Assembly (NCBI GenBank): GCA_026993355.1
Contig: JALWTX010000010.1
Coordinates: 1 to 64,000 of the forward strand
Direction: 5' to 3'
From: Flavobacteriales bacterium
GTDB taxonomy: Bacteria > Bacteroidota > Bacteroidia > Flavobacteriales > Flavobacteriaceae
DNA length: 64,000 nt
Below, one piece after another: positions 41,353 to 51,357 of the stretch (positions are counted from its first letter, which is position 1; each line of letters starts with the position of its first letter). The notes beneath the pieces are model-generated. The model worked only from the letters and a program-made list of their open reading frames with translations. It had not been told where the DNA came from and searched no databases. The position numbers and the translations under genes were made by a program.

Positions 41353-42357
41353 ATGAAAATCATGAAAGCAAAAAAAATTCTTATTACGACGCTTATAGCT
41401 GCCAGCCTCATATTTATCATTAATTTAATAGCAGGCGCATCCTACGCTGTGTGGAAAAATTTACCCTACTTTTTTATTTATTCTTTGGTTTTTAGCTTGG
41501 GCAATATGTTGTATTTCAACATGATAGATAATTTTTTAAATTGGGATAAAAATCCGGAAAAAACCTTATTCATCAGTATATTAGGGGTCATTCCGGTCAA
41601 TGCTTTCATCTATTTTTTGCTTAATCTATTTTTTAAAGTCTTTATTTTCGGACAAAGTTTTCAATATTTTATCCAACATATCAATCCGCTGGAATATACA
41701 ATGGTCGTTTTATTTGCCTTAGTCATCGCATTGTTTATCATCACCAAATATTCCTTTAAAAAAATACGCGAAACTCAACTCAAAGCCGAACAGTTAAAAA
41801 CCCAAAACGAACGCATCAAATTTGAAAGCCTGAAAGCCCAACTCGATCCGCATTTTTTGTTCAACAATTTGAATGTTTTGGCATCACTGATCGGCGAAAA
41901 TCCTGAAAAAGCGGAAGAATTTACCCTGAAATTATCCGATATTTATCAATATGTTTTGGCGCAAAAAGACAAAAATCTCGTTCCTTTAAAAGACGAAATT
42001 ACCTTTGCCGAAAACTATCTCGATTTGCTCAAAATGCGTTTTGAAGACGGGTTGCACTATTCACTTCCTAAACAAATTGACCCCGATGTACAAATACCGC
42101 CATTATCGTTACAATTGCTATTGGAAAATGCCATAAAACACAACAAAATCTCGGCTGAAAATCCTTTAAAAATTACCATTTCTAATGAATCCGGACAAGT
42201 AATTGTTAAAAACAATCTGAATCTTAAAGAACCTAACAGCAAATCATACAAAATCGGACTAAAAAACTTAGAAGAACGCTACAAATTATTAAATTCACCG
42301 ATTGAAATAACACAAAACAAAAATAGTTTTAGCGTTAAATTACCAACATTCAAATAA
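41353..42357 (+). CDS. LytS-type sensor histidine kinase
   Basis: 334 residues. Four membrane helices in residues 8-133, then a His_kinase domain with phospho-acceptor His167 in KAQLDPHFLFNNLNVL and an ATPase domain with LQLLLENAIKHNK. The stop codon TAA shares its last A with the ATG of the response regulator, so the two are translationally coupled. Confidence 0.93.
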   Translation: MKIMKAKKILITTLIAASLIFIINLIAGASYAVWKNLPYFFIYSLVFSLGNMLYFNMIDNFLNWDKNPEKTLFISILGVIPVNAFIYFLLNLFFKVFIFGQSFQYFIQHINPLEYTMVVLFALVIALFIITKYSFKKIRETQLKAEQLKTQNERIKFESLKAQLDPHFLFNNLNVLASLIGENPEKAEEFTLKLSDIYQYVLAQKDKNLVPLKDEITFAENYLDLLKMRFEDGLHYSLPKQIDPDVQIPPLSLQLLLENAIKHNKISAENPLKITISNESGQVIVKNNLNLKEPNSKSYKIGLKNLEERYKLLNSPIEITQNKNSFSVKLPTFK

Positions 42358-43100
42358 TGTTAAGAGTTATCATCATAGAAGACGAAAAACCCGCCGCCCG
42401 CCGCTTGCAACGTATGCTTGCCAAAGAAAAGATTTTGGTCAGCGCTATGTTACATAGTGTATCAGAAGCCGTAAGTTGGTTAAAACAACATCCGGCACCG
42501 GATTTGATTTTTGCAGACATTCAATTATCCGACGGAATATTTTTTGACATTTTTAAACAAATTCCGGTTCAAAGCGCTATCATTTTTACAACGGCTTATG
42601 ACCAATATGCTATCAGAGCTTTTAAACTCAACAGTATAGATTACCTACTCAAACCGGTCAAGCAAGATGAGTTGCGGTTTGCCTTGGATAAATTTTATAA
42701 TAACACAAATAAAGAAGTTGATATTCAACAACTTATATCAACGCTCAAACTTGATAATTCATACAAAAAACGTTTTGGGGTACAATATGGCACGCATTTA
42801 CAAAGTATCCCCGTAGAAGAGATTGCTTATTTTTACAGTCAAGACAAGACTACATGGTTGGTTACTTATTCAGGTGAAGAATTCATATACGATCAAGCAC
42901 TCGAAAAGGTAGAAAAACAGCTCAATCCCGAAGTTTTTTTCCGTATTAACCGGCAATTTATATTGTCCTCAAAAGCCATAAAAGACATGGTGCAATATAC
43001 CAACAGCCGGCTCAAAATCATTTTGCATCCCGTTACTCAAACCGATGTTATTGTGGCTCGTGAACGCATTAAAGATTTTAAAAACTGGTTGGGGCTTTAA
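42357..43100 (+). CDS. LytTR response regulator
   Basis: 247 residues. Receiver with IIEDE (6-10), Asp54 in LIFADIQLSDG, FTTAYDQYAI and the lysine in DYLLKPVKQ. The LytTR DNA-binding domain covers about residues 140-245 (IAYFYSQDKTTWLVTYSGEE, FFRINRQFILSSKAI). It overlaps the kinase gene by one base and is its cognate partner. Confidence 0.94.
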   Translation: MLRVIIIEDEKPAARRLQRMLAKEKILVSAMLHSVSEAVSWLKQHPAPDLIFADIQLSDGIFFDIFKQIPVQSAIIFTTAYDQYAIRAFKLNSIDYLLKPVKQDELRFALDKFYNNTNKEVDIQQLISTLKLDNSYKKRFGVQYGTHLQSIPVEEIAYFYSQDKTTWLVTYSGEEFIYDQALEKVEKQLNPEVFFRINRQFILSSKAIKDMVQYTNSRLKIILHPVTQTDVIVARERIKDFKNWLGL

Positions 43101-43140
43101 AAAATTGATTACAAACAGATAACTTTTCATAATTTTTATC

Positions 43141-43148
43141 TAAATTTG
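43141..43148 (+). promoter_or_regulatory. Promoter -7 element of the acyl-CoA synthetase
   Basis: TAAATTTG overlaps the TTG that would open a longer frame at 43146 and therefore supports the ATG at 43182. Confidence 0.6.
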
Positions 43149-43181
43149 ATACAGCCTTATCAACCTTTAAAAGATTTTATT

Positions 43182-44945
43182 ATGAAAAACTTAACCGATG
43201 CTCAAAAATTCTTAAAACTTCGCAACGATTTACAACAAGTTACTTCATATGAAGACGCTTTAAAAATTTTTCAATGGCCCACCATGTCCAAATTTAATTG
43301 GGCAACCGAATATTTTGACGAAATGGCAAAAAATAATGATAAAACTGCCTTGATTTATGCCGATACAGAAGGTAATGAGCAAAAAGTGAGTTTTGAACAA
43401 ATGCGCCAACGTTCCAATCAAGTGGCTAATTTTTTACAGGCAAAAGGATTTAAAAAAGGAGATCGTGTCTTAATCATGATGGATACATCTGTGGAAATCT
43501 TCGAATTATTTTTAGGCATTATGAAACTCGGTGGCACAATTATTCCCGCTTCTACCCTACTTTCACCGGATGACATCAGTGACCGTATTAAGCGCGGTAA
43601 CATCAGTTTTGTCATCGCCCATCACAAATTTATAGAACGTATTGACCAAGCCGGTGATATTCTAAATGGCTTAAAAGCCCTAATAAATGTACCGCATATC
43701 ACCATTCCGCGCGAAGCTGAAACTTATAAAGATACCCAATGGGTAAAATATGAAGAAACAGAAAACTATGAAACGGAATTTATACCGGATTTTATCACCT
43801 TTACAACTGACATTCTGTTTATGTTTTTTACTTCCGGAACCACTTCACAACCCAAATTAGTCATTCATCCTTATCACTATCCGGTTGGTCATTTAACTAC
43901 CATGTATTGGCTCGATTTACAGCAAGATGATATACATTATAATATCAGTTCACCGGGCTGGGCAAAGTTTGCATGGAGCAGCTTTATGGCACCTTGGAAT
44001 GCCGGTGCTACTATTTTCACCTTTCATTATACGGCATTCGACCCCGAAAAAACTTTACAAATGATTGAAAAACACCAAATTACCAGCCTTTGTGCCCCTT
44101 TGAGTGTTTGGAAATTATTTGTGCTAAAGGATTTTGAAAAATATAATTTTAATCTCAAAAAAATAGTCAGTGCCGGAGAACCGCTCAACCCTGAAATCAC
44201 CAGAAAAGTAGAAGAAATTACCGGCTTGCAATTAAGAGAAGGTTATGGACAAACAGAAACCACTGCCTTGATTTTTACCCCAAAAGGTATGCAAGTGCCA
44301 GCTGGATCTATGGGAAAAGCTTCGCCGGGCTATGAAATCAAAGTAATGGATGGTAAACTTGACGAAGTGCCTACCGGAAAAGACGGACAATTAGCCGTCA
44401 GAACCTATCCATATCGTCCTTTGGGCTTACTCAAAGGCTATGATGATGAAGATAAAAATATGGAAATTTTCAAAGGTAGTTGGTATTTAACCGGCGATAC
44501 GGCTTACCAAGACGAAAACGGTTTCTTTTTCTTTATCGGTCGTTCTGATGATGTGTTTAAAAGCTTAGATTACCGCATCAGCCCGTTTGAAGTGGAAAGC
44601 GAAATCATGGAACATGAAGCCGTTTTGGAAGTAGGCGTGATTCCGACCATCGATCATTTGGAGCGTATCGTTCCTAAAGCATTTATCGTCTTAAAACCGG
44701 GTTATGATAAAAATGAAACCACAGCTTTGGCGCTTTTTAAATTTATCAGAAGCCGGATGGCGCCTTATAAGCGACCGCGTTCTATCGAATTTATGGAAGC
44801 TTTCCCTAAAACTATCAGCTCAAAAGTCATGCGAAAAGACTTGAGAAAGTATGACGAAGAGCTCAAAAATATGGAAACCCGTGGCAAATATGAATTTTTG
44901 GAACTGGATTTTGCCGAAGAATTAAATCTGCGCAAACGAAAATAA
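43182..44945 (+). CDS. AMP-forming acyl-CoA synthetase
   Basis: 587 residues of the ANL superfamily, closest in style to acetyl/medium-chain acyl-CoA synthetases. Motifs: phosphate loop FFTSGTTSQPKL, A5 GYGQTETTAL, A7 YLTGDTAY, hinge GRSDDVFKSLDYRISPFE and the C-terminal lysine region ISSKVMRKDLRKYDEE. It activates a carboxylic acid to its CoA thioester through an acyl-AMP; the chain length cannot be read. The start follows the -7 element. Confidence 0.9.
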   Translation: MKNLTDAQKFLKLRNDLQQVTSYEDALKIFQWPTMSKFNWATEYFDEMAKNNDKTALIYADTEGNEQKVSFEQMRQRSNQVANFLQAKGFKKGDRVLIMMDTSVEIFELFLGIMKLGGTIIPASTLLSPDDISDRIKRGNISFVIAHHKFIERIDQAGDILNGLKALINVPHITIPREAETYKDTQWVKYEETENYETEFIPDFITFTTDILFMFFTSGTTSQPKLVIHPYHYPVGHLTTMYWLDLQQDDIHYNISSPGWAKFAWSSFMAPWNAGATIFTFHYTAFDPEKTLQMIEKHQITSLCAPLSVWKLFVLKDFEKYNFNLKKIVSAGEPLNPEITRKVEEITGLQLREGYGQTETTALIFTPKGMQVPAGSMGKASPGYEIKVMDGKLDEVPTGKDGQLAVRTYPYRPLGLLKGYDDEDKNMEIFKGSWYLTGDTAYQDENGFFFFIGRSDDVFKSLDYRISPFEVESEIMEHEAVLEVGVIPTIDHLERIVPKAFIVLKPGYDKNETTALALFKFIRSRMAPYKRPRSIEFMEAFPKTISSKVMRKDLRKYDEELKNMETRGKYEFLELDFAEELNLRKRK

Positions 44946-44953
44946 CTTTTTAC

Positions 44954-44980
44954 TTGCCGGAAAATTATCCGGCAAATTTT
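44954..44980 (+). terminator. Terminator after acyl-CoA synthetase
   Basis: TTGCCGG (44954-44960) pairs with CCGGCAA (44969-44975), followed by ATTTT. Confidence 0.7.
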
Positions 44981-45005
44981 GATTTAAAAATAACTTACAA
45001 ATCCG

Positions 45006-45013
45006 TATCTTTG
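45006..45013 (+). promoter_or_regulatory. Promoter -7 element of acyP
   Basis: TATCTTTG matches the consensus, 16 bases before the acyP ATG. Confidence 0.7.
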
Positions 45014-45029
45014 TCACCAAAACAATCAT

Positions 45030-45311
45030 ATGGGTTGCAAGCATTTAAACATCAAAGTAACCGGTAAAGTACAAGGCGTTTGGTTTCGCAAATACACTAA
45101 CGATAAAGCGCAATCTTTAAGTTTAAACGGTTTCGTGCGCAACGAACCCGATGGCAGTGTGTATATTGAAGTGGAAAGTGATCAAGAAGATAAACTCAAC
45201 GAATTTATGCAATGGCTTTACCAAGGATCTCCGCTTTCAAAAGTTGAAAAGGTTGAAATCTTAAATGAAATATCTTGTCAAAACTTTAAAGATTTCGAGA
45301 TTAGACAGTAG
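45030..45311 (+). CDS. acyP: Acylphosphatase
   Basis: 93 residues, the standard family size. The catalytic Arg20 lies in TGKVQGVWFRKYT and Asn38 in LNGFVRNEPDGSV. It hydrolyses acyl phosphates such as carbamoyl or acetyl phosphate in the cytosol. It is a single-gene unit. Confidence 0.95.
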   Translation: MGCKHLNIKVTGKVQGVWFRKYTNDKAQSLSLNGFVRNEPDGSVYIEVESDQEDKLNEFMQWLYQGSPLSKVEKVEILNEISCQNFKDFEIRQ

Positions 45312-45361
45312 CATACACAAAAATTACCTCACAATTTATTTCATATTCAAAAAAAAAATCA

Positions 45362-45369
45362 TACTTTTG
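45362..45369 (+). promoter_or_regulatory. Promoter -7 element of the YceD-rpmF operon
   Basis: TACTTTTG lies 10 bases before the first possible ATG (45380). The expected transcript start near 45376 makes the ATG at 45389 a realistic alternative start. Confidence 0.6.
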
Positions 45370-45379
45370 CAAGCTGAAA

Positions 45380-45946
45380 ATGATGAAGATGAAGGCATTG
45401 AAATCGTACGACATAAAATTTAGTGGTCTGAAAAACGGCAAACACCAATACCGGTTTCATATAGATCAAGATTTTTTTAAGCTGTTTGATAACGACGAAT
45501 TTGACCAATGTGATATTGACATAGTGGTAGATTTTAACAAGAATGACCAACTTTTAGAGTTTAGCATTCATAATAAAGGGAGCGTTAAAGTCCCATGTGA
45601 TATTAGTGGTGAAGAGTACAATCAAGCCATTAAAGGAAAGTTAGATTTTATTGTTAAATTTGGTGATGCTTATAATGACGACCGTGATGATTTGATCATC
45701 ATTCCATACAATGCACACCTGTTTAATATAGCACAGCAGATTTACGAATCGGTCATATTAAGTCTGCCTAATAAACGGATTCATCCGGACATTGCCTCCG
45801 GCAAAAAAATAGCCGACAATGCCAAATACATTGTTAACTATGGAGATGAATCGGAAACATTGTCAAAAATCGAAACGAAAGAAGAGAATCAAACCATAGA
45901 TCCGCGCTGGGCGGCATTAAAAAAAATATTAACAGATAAAAAGTAA
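45380..45946 (+). CDS. YceD/DUF177 family protein
   Basis: 188 residues. YceD/DUF177 proteins are encoded directly before rpmF in many bacteria, as here (5 bases), and are linked to 23S rRNA/large-subunit homeostasis. Visible family features: a beta-rich N-terminus ([20 protein letters not shown]), [10 protein letters not shown] in the middle, and the acidic C-terminus with [12 protein letters not shown]. The conserved Cys in VPCDIS is kept. The start could also be 45383 or 45389. Confidence 0.88.
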   Translation: MMKMKALKSYDIKFSGLKNGKHQYRFHIDQDFFKLFDNDEFDQCDIDIVVDFNKNDQLLEFSIHNKGSVKVPCDISGEEYNQAIKGKLDFIVKFGDAYNDDRDDLIIIPYNAHLFNIAQQIYESVILSLPNKRIHPDIASGKKIADNAKYIVNYGDESETLSKIETKEENQTIDPRWAALKKILTDKK

Positions 45947-45951
45947 TAACG

Positions 45952-46146
45952 ATGGCACATCCTAAGAGAAAAATATCCAAACAAAGAGGCCGTAAAAGAA
46001 GAACGCATTACAAAATTGATATGCCTCAAATAGCAATTGATCCTACTACCGGCGAAGCGCATTTATACCATAGAGCGCATTGGCATGAAGGAAAATTATA
46101 TTACAAAGGAAAAGTTGTAATTGACCCTGAGCAAGAAGAAGCTTAA
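45952..46146 (+). CDS. rpmF: 50S ribosomal protein bL32
   Basis: 64 residues beginning [20 protein letters not shown], the classic bL32 start. The zinc-binding cysteines of some bL32 proteins are absent, as in the Cys-free form. It is co-transcribed with the YceD-like gene and followed by a strong terminator. Confidence 0.97.
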   Translation: MAHPKRKISKQRGRKRRTHYKIDMPQIAIDPTTGEAHLYHRAHWHEGKLYYKGKVVIDPEQEEA

Positions 46147-46166
46147 AAATCATTAAAATACTGTTA

Positions 46167-46202
46167 AAAACGCTGTTTTTTCTAATAAAAACGGCGTTTT
46201 TT
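46167..46202 (+). terminator. Rho-independent terminator after rpmF
   Basis: A 14-bp stem (46167-46180 with 46187-46200, one G-U pair) running into a T-tract. Confidence 0.85.
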
Positions 46203-46293
46203 ATGTTTTAAGAGCAAAAACAGCCTTTTTTTGATTTTTTTTTTCTATTTTGCCTCATCAAATCAAACTGACAAATAACTAAATAACTTACTT

Positions 46294-46773
46294 ATGGACA
46301 TTAAAGAAATTCAAAATCTTATAAAATTTGTCGCCAAATCAGGCGTCAGTGAAGTAAAAATTGAAAATCCGGATTTTAAACTTACCATTAAAAACAAAGC
46401 TGAATATGTTACAGCTGCTCCTGTCGCTGTGCAAGCCACACAGCCTGTTGCCGCCATTCCGGCAGCTGTTCCTCCTGCAACACAAGTGCCGGCAACAGAA
46501 CAAAAAGCCAATCAAGAAGTTGATGAATCTAAATATATCACTATCAAGGCGCCAATTATCGGCACATTTTATCGCCGTCCGGCACCGGACAAACCACCCT
46601 ATGTAGAAGTAGGCGACACTATAAAAGAAGGGGATGTCGTCTGTATTATTGAAGCAATGAAACTCTTTAATGAAATTGAATCGGAAGTATCCGGTAAAAT
46701 TGTCAAAATTCTGGTAGAAGATGCCACTCCAGTGGAATTTGACCAACCTTTATTTTTAGTAGAGCCGATTTAG
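46294..46773 (+). CDS. accB: Acetyl-CoA carboxylase biotin carboxyl carrier protein
   Basis: 159 residues. An N-terminal helical domain ([20 protein letters not shown]), an Ala/Pro-rich linker (about 45-75) and a biotinyl domain with the biotin-attachment lysine in [13 protein letters not shown]. It carries carboxybiotin between the biotin carboxylase and the carboxyltransferase in malonyl-CoA synthesis. accC follows after 18 bases. Confidence 0.97.
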   Translation: MDIKEIQNLIKFVAKSGVSEVKIENPDFKLTIKNKAEYVTAAPVAVQATQPVAAIPAAVPPATQVPATEQKANQEVDESKYITIKAPIIGTFYRRPAPDKPPYVEVGDTIKEGDVVCIIEAMKLFNEIESEVSGKIVKILVEDATPVEFDQPLFLVEPI

Positions 46774-46791
46774 TCATTAAAAAAGATTTTT

Positions 46792-48165
46792 ATGTTTAAC
46801 AAAATACTCATTGCCAATCGCGGTGAAATTGCCCTGCGAATTATTCGCACCTGTAAAGAAATGGGCATTAAAACAGTGGCTGTATATTCAACAGCCGATG
46901 AAAACAGCTTACATGTCAGATTTGCTGATGAAGCGGTTAAAATAGGACCACCAAACAGTAGCGATTCTTACCTTAACATCCCCAGTATTATTGCCGCAGC
47001 CGAAATCACCAATGCCGATGCTATCCATCCGGGTTATGGTTTTTTGGCTGAAAATGCCAAATTTGCTAAACTTTGTGAAGACCATGATTTGAAATTTATT
47101 GGGCCTACGCCGGAAATGATTAACCAAATGGGTGATAAAGCCACGGCAAAAAAAACCATGATTGCCGCCGGCGTACCAACCGTTCCCGGATCAGAAGGCT
47201 TACTCGAATCTTATGAAGAAGCCGAACGTTTAGCCGATGAAATAGGCTACCCCGTAATGCTCAAAGCAACTGCCGGTGGTGGTGGTAAAGGTATGCGAGC
47301 CGTGTGGAAAAAAGAAGATCTCAAAAAGGCATGGGAAGATGCCCGTCAGGAAGCCAAAGCAGCCTTTGGAAACGATGGGATGTATCTGGAAAAACTGATC
47401 GAAGAACCACGCCATATCGAAATACAAATTATCGGTGACCAATATGGTAAAGCAGCGCATCTTTCTGAACGGGATTGTTCCATCCAAAGACGGCATCAAA
47501 AATTAATAGAAGAAACGCCTTCGCCTTTTATGACCGACGAATTGCGCCAAAAAATGGGAGAAGCGGCTGTAAAAGCTGCCGAAAGTATCAATTATGAAGG
47601 CGTTGGCACTATTGAATTTTTGGTCGATAAACACCGCAATTTCTATTTCATGGAAATGAATACCCGTATTCAAGTCGAACATCCTATCACCGAGCAAGTT
47701 ATTGATTATGATTTGATTCGTGAACAAATAAAAGTAGCTGCAGGCGAACCTATTTTAGGTAAAAATTACTTTCCAAAATTACATTCTATAGAATGCCGTA
47801 TCAATGCAGAAGATCCCTATAACGATTTCCGCCCGTCACCGGGTGTTATCAAAACTTTTCATGCACCCGGGGGACATGGCGTTCGTTTAGACACACATGC
47901 TTATCAAGGTTATGTCATTCCGCCTTATTACGATTCGATGATTGCCAAACTCATTACAACTGCACAAACCCGTGAAGAAGCGATTGAAAAAATGAAACGG
48001 GCTTTAGACGAATTTGTCATAGAAGGCGTTAAAACAACCATTCCTTTTCATCGGCAATTAATGGATGATCCTGATTTTATTGCCGGTAATTACACCACTA
48101 AATTTATGGAAGACTTTAAACCGGATGACCGCTACAAAAATGAATATGAAGCAAGTGTACAATAA
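46792..48165 (+). CDS. accC: Acetyl-CoA carboxylase biotin carboxylase subunit
   Basis: 457 residues, full length. N-terminal [23 protein letters not shown]-grasp glycine-rich loop [32 protein letters not shown], the metal/active-site stretch [16 protein letters not shown] and [16 protein letters not shown]. It carboxylates the biotin on AccB with bicarbonate and ATP. It forms an operon with accB and ends at a terminator 7 bases downstream. Confidence 0.98.
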   Translation: MFNKILIANRGEIALRIIRTCKEMGIKTVAVYSTADENSLHVRFADEAVKIGPPNSSDSYLNIPSIIAAAEITNADAIHPGYGFLAENAKFAKLCEDHDLKFIGPTPEMINQMGDKATAKKTMIAAGVPTVPGSEGLLESYEEAERLADEIGYPVMLKATAGGGGKGMRAVWKKEDLKKAWEDARQEAKAAFGNDGMYLEKLIEEPRHIEIQIIGDQYGKAAHLSERDCSIQRRHQKLIEETPSPFMTDELRQKMGEAAVKAAESINYEGVGTIEFLVDKHRNFYFMEMNTRIQVEHPITEQVIDYDLIREQIKVAAGEPILGKNYFPKLHSIECRINAEDPYNDFRPSPGVIKTFHAPGGHGVRLDTHAYQGYVIPPYYDSMIAKLITTAQTREEAIEKMKRALDEFVIEGVKTTIPFHRQLMDDPDFIAGNYTTKFMEDFKPDDRYKNEYEASVQ

Positions 48166-48171
48166 GTCTTT

Positions 48172-48196
48172 AAGCCGCCTGTCAGGCGGCTTTTTT
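48172..48196 (+). terminator. Rho-independent terminator after accC
   Basis: A perfect 9-bp stem (AAGCCGCCT with AGGCGGCTT), 3-base loop and a T-tract. Confidence 0.9.
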
Positions 48197-48272
48197 ATGG
48201 CTTAAATTTAGGGTTTGATGCCAATATTTGTCGTTATATGACATTATTCGGCAATTTATTTAAAAATTAGGT

Positions 48273-48280
48273 TATGTTTG
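48273..48280 (+). promoter_or_regulatory. Promoter -7 element of the carbonic-anhydrase-like gene
   Basis: TATGTTTG, 22 bases before the ATG at 48303. Confidence 0.55.
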
Positions 48281-48302
48281 TTATCTAAACCTAAATAAAC
48301 CC

Positions 48303-48722
48303 ATGAAATATTTAGACATAGACAAGTTTGCCAGCGTCATTAATTGTATGGACGGTCGCACACAATTACCCGTCTTAGAATGGATTATAGAAAATTATGA
48401 TATAGATTATCCGGATATGATTACCGAAGCCGGACCGATTAAAATTATAGCCGAAAACAAAAATAAAACCTTAATTGAAGCCATTAAATACCGTTTAGAT
48501 ATTTCCGTTAATAAACATCATTCCAAACATATATTTGTGGTGGCACATTATGATTGTGCCGGCAATCCTGAAATGAAACAAACACAACTCAAACAGCTCA
48601 AAAAAGCTTTAAAACGTATCCAAAAATGGGACTATAAAGTGGAAGAAATAGTTGGTCTGTGGGTGGGGAAAAACTGGAAAGTTAAACCTGTTAAACGCAT
48701 TGTTATGCCTCATAAAAAATAG
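48303..48722 (+). CDS. Small beta-carbonic-anhydrase-like protein
   Basis: 139 residues. The zinc signature of beta-carbonic anhydrases is present in reduced form: Cys-x-Asp-x-Arg in NCMDGRTQLPVLEWI and His-x-x-Cys in VVAHYDCAGNP. The enzyme family is usually 190-230 residues, so this is a minimal version, probably of a putative carbonic anhydrase subfamily. Whether it hydrates CO2 is unknown. It stands alone between accBC and aspS. Confidence 0.7.
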   Translation: MKYLDIDKFASVINCMDGRTQLPVLEWIIENYDIDYPDMITEAGPIKIIAENKNKTLIEAIKYRLDISVNKHHSKHIFVVAHYDCAGNPEMKQTQLKQLKKALKRIQKWDYKVEEIVGLWVGKNWKVKPVKRIVMPHKK

Positions 48723-48775
48723 TAAAGATAATTTTAAAACTTTAAATTTAACTTTCTTAATGCCATGACAAACTT

Positions 48776-48804
48776 TTGTCATCCGGCAAATAATCTTATC
48801 TTTG
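48776..48804 (+). promoter_or_regulatory. Promoter of aspS
   Basis: TTG (48776-48778), an 18-base spacer and TATCTTTG (48797-48804), 21 bases before the start codon. Confidence 0.75.
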
Positions 48805-48825
48805 TCACTTAAATTTTGGTAAGAA

Positions 48826-50568
48826 ATGTATAGAACACATACTTGTGGCGAACTGAACGCCAATCATATCGGACAAACCGTGACCCTTAGTGGATGGGTG
48901 CAAAAAATAAGAGACTTAGGAGCCGTTATTTTTGTCGATCTGCGCGACCGTTACGGTATCACCCAATTATCTTTTAATGAAGAAAATAAAGAATTACTGG
49001 AAGATGCCCGCCGTTTGGGGCGTGAATTTGTCATTCAAGCCAAAGGAAAAGTGATTGAACGTGCCAGCAAAAACAAAAAAATTCCTACCGGTGATATAGA
49101 AATTTTGGTTGATGAACTCAATATCTTAAACAAAGCTAAAACCCCTCCTTTTACCATTGAAGATGAAACCGATGGCGGAGAAGAGTTGCGTATGAAATAC
49201 CGCTATTTAGATATTAGACGCAATCCGGTAAAAAACAATTTAATCTTTCGTTCAAAAGTCAGTCAACTGGTACGCAACTATTTAGCAAATCAAGGTTTTA
49301 TTGATGTCGAAACCCCATACCTTATAAAATCTACCCCTGAAGGCGCACGCGATTTTGTGGTCCCTTCACGGATGCACCCCGGTCATTTTTATGCTTTGCC
49401 ACAGTCGCCGCAAACATTTAAACAACTGCTTATGGTAGGCGGTATTGACAAATATATGCAAATTGTTAAGTGTTTTAGAGATGAAGACCTACGCGCCGAC
49501 CGTCAACCTGAATTTACGCAAATAGACTGCGAGATGTCCTTTATTGAACAAGAAGATATTTTACAAACTTTTGAAGGTCTTACCAAGCATTTATTAAAAG
49601 AAATACATGGCATAGAAATCAAAGAATTTCCTCGCATTAGTTATGAAGACGCTATGCGACGGTATGGTAATGACAAACCTGATATCCGTTTCGGTATGGA
49701 ATTTGGCGACCTCACCCAAGCCGCCAAAGGCAAAGGTTTCAAAGTTTTTGATCAGCAAGAAGCTATTTTGGGTATTGCTGTCCCGGGCGCAGCCAACTAT
49801 ACCCGTAAACAAATTGACCAAATTACCGATTGGGTCAAACGACCTCAAATAGGTGCCAAAGGTTTGGTTTATGTTAAATATAACGAAGATGGCAGTTTCA
49901 AATCATCTGTCGATAAATTCTATTCTCCTGAAGATTTGGCTCAATGGGCCAAAATTACCGGTGCCAAACCCGGAGACCTCATCTTGGTACTCTCAGGTAA
50001 TTTAGGTGCTACTCGTACACAACTCAGCGCTTTACGTATGGAAATGGCCGAACGTCTCGGTTTGCGCAAGCCAGATGAGTTTGCTCCCGTATGGGTAGTG
50101 GATTTTCCCTTATTAGAGTGGGATGAAGAAAGTGGTCGTTATCATGCCATGCACCATCCCTTTACCGCACCAAAACCGGAAGATGCACACTTGCTGGATG
50201 CCGATCCGGGAAAAGTCAGAGCCAATGCCTATGATTTGGTTTTAAACGGCAATGAAATCGGTGGTGGGTCTATTCGTATTCACGACAAAGCCATGCAAGG
50301 CAAAATGCTTAATCTGTTAGGATTTAGCGATGAAGAAGCCAAAAAACAATTCGGTTTTTTGATGGATGCCTTTGAGTATGGTGCACCACCTCATGGCGGA
50401 TTAGCTTTTGGTTTAGACCGTTTAGTGGCCATTTTGGGCGGCCAAGAAACTATAAGGGATTTTATTGCTTTCCCCAAAAACAATGCCGGACGTGATGTGA
50501 TGATTGAAGCACCGGACACCATTAGTCCCGAGCAGTTGGAAGAATTACATTTGAAAATTGTAGAATAA
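48826..50568 (+). CDS. aspS: Aspartate--tRNA ligase
   Basis: 580 residues, bacterial AspRS. OB-fold anticodon domain (residues 1-105, [20 protein letters not shown]), class II core with the flipping loop ([18 protein letters not shown]), motif 2 [19 protein letters not shown], the bacterial GAD insertion domain (about 290-400) and motif 3 [15 protein letters not shown]. It charges tRNA-Asp. It has its own promoter. Confidence 0.98.
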   Translation: MYRTHTCGELNANHIGQTVTLSGWVQKIRDLGAVIFVDLRDRYGITQLSFNEENKELLEDARRLGREFVIQAKGKVIERASKNKKIPTGDIEILVDELNILNKAKTPPFTIEDETDGGEELRMKYRYLDIRRNPVKNNLIFRSKVSQLVRNYLANQGFIDVETPYLIKSTPEGARDFVVPSRMHPGHFYALPQSPQTFKQLLMVGGIDKYMQIVKCFRDEDLRADRQPEFTQIDCEMSFIEQEDILQTFEGLTKHLLKEIHGIEIKEFPRISYEDAMRRYGNDKPDIRFGMEFGDLTQAAKGKGFKVFDQQEAILGIAVPGAANYTRKQIDQITDWVKRPQIGAKGLVYVKYNEDGSFKSSVDKFYSPEDLAQWAKITGAKPGDLILVLSGNLGATRTQLSALRMEMAERLGLRKPDEFAPVWVVDFPLLEWDEESGRYHAMHHPFTAPKPEDAHLLDADPGKVRANAYDLVLNGNEIGGGSIRIHDKAMQGKMLNLLGFSDEEAKKQFGFLMDAFEYGAPPHGGLAFGLDRLVAILGGQETIRDFIAFPKNNAGRDVMIEAPDTISPEQLEELHLKIVE

Positions 50569-50608
50569 CAAGCAACAAGCAGTCCTTAAGGACTTAATTT
50601 TGAGAATA

Positions 50609-51349
50609 ATGGAGATATTCCGTTCAGAAAGTTTGGTAGATTACCGGACCTATACCTTTAATTATGCCATCTATTGCCGTCAAGATACGGATAGCGAAAC
50701 CAATAAAATTTATCGCCTCGGTTTTTTGCCATACAGTAATGCCCTAAAATTGGACCAGCCTCATTATTATTTAGCAAGGAGCTTACGGGTCAATTTAGAA
50801 CAATTTAAACCAACCTCCGAAAATAGGCGCATACAAAAAAAAATAGACGGCATACAACCCCAATTAAAAGTGTGGCCGAAAGAAAATTTTGATAATAATG
50901 CGACATTTCAAAATTTTTGTTTGGACTATGCTGCCAAACGTTTTGACGGTGCCATGCCTCCGGAAAGATTTCAATATATTCACCGTTGGCCTTATTTGTC
51001 TCATATAATTGAATTTAAAACTGCCGAAGGAGAATTATTAGGTTATGTATTGGCAGTGATGACGGATCAAATTTTGCATTACTGGTTCTCTTTTTATAAT
51101 TTGACCTACAGTCGCCAAGGTTTAGGTAAATGGATGATGTACAAAACAATTTTATGGGCCCAAGAACAAAATTTACAAGAAGTTTACCTGGGCACTTGTT
51201 ATGGCGAAAAGGCCATGTACAAAATGCGTGATTTTAAAGGGCTTTCTTTTTTTGACGGCAATAAATGGAACCCTGATATGAAATTACTCAAACAAAAATG
51301 TAAGACAGATCATCAATTTGAAAAAGATGTTTTTAAACAGCAATTTTGA
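50609..51349 (+). CDS. Acyl/aminoacyl-transferase-like protein (GNAT fold, Ate-like)
   Basis: 246 residues. A GNAT-type region at about 110-215 with YSRQGLGKWMMYKTILWAQE and EVYLGTCYGEKAMYKMRDFK resembles the C-terminal half of arginyl/leucyl-tRNA-protein transferases (Ate1/Bpt). The Cys-rich N-terminal motif of true Ate1 is not evident. It could be a protein arginylation enzyme or an ordinary acyltransferase. The ATG at 50609 is preferred over a TTG at 50600. It follows aspS by 40 bases. Confidence 0.5.
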   Translation: MEIFRSESLVDYRTYTFNYAIYCRQDTDSETNKIYRLGFLPYSNALKLDQPHYYLARSLRVNLEQFKPTSENRRIQKKIDGIQPQLKVWPKENFDNNATFQNFCLDYAAKRFDGAMPPERFQYIHRWPYLSHIIEFKTAEGELLGYVLAVMTDQILHYWFSFYNLTYSRQGLGKWMMYKTILWAQEQNLQEVYLGTCYGEKAMYKMRDFKGLSFFDGNKWNPDMKLLKQKCKTDHQFEKDVFKQQF

Positions 51350-51357
51350 TTTCGAAA

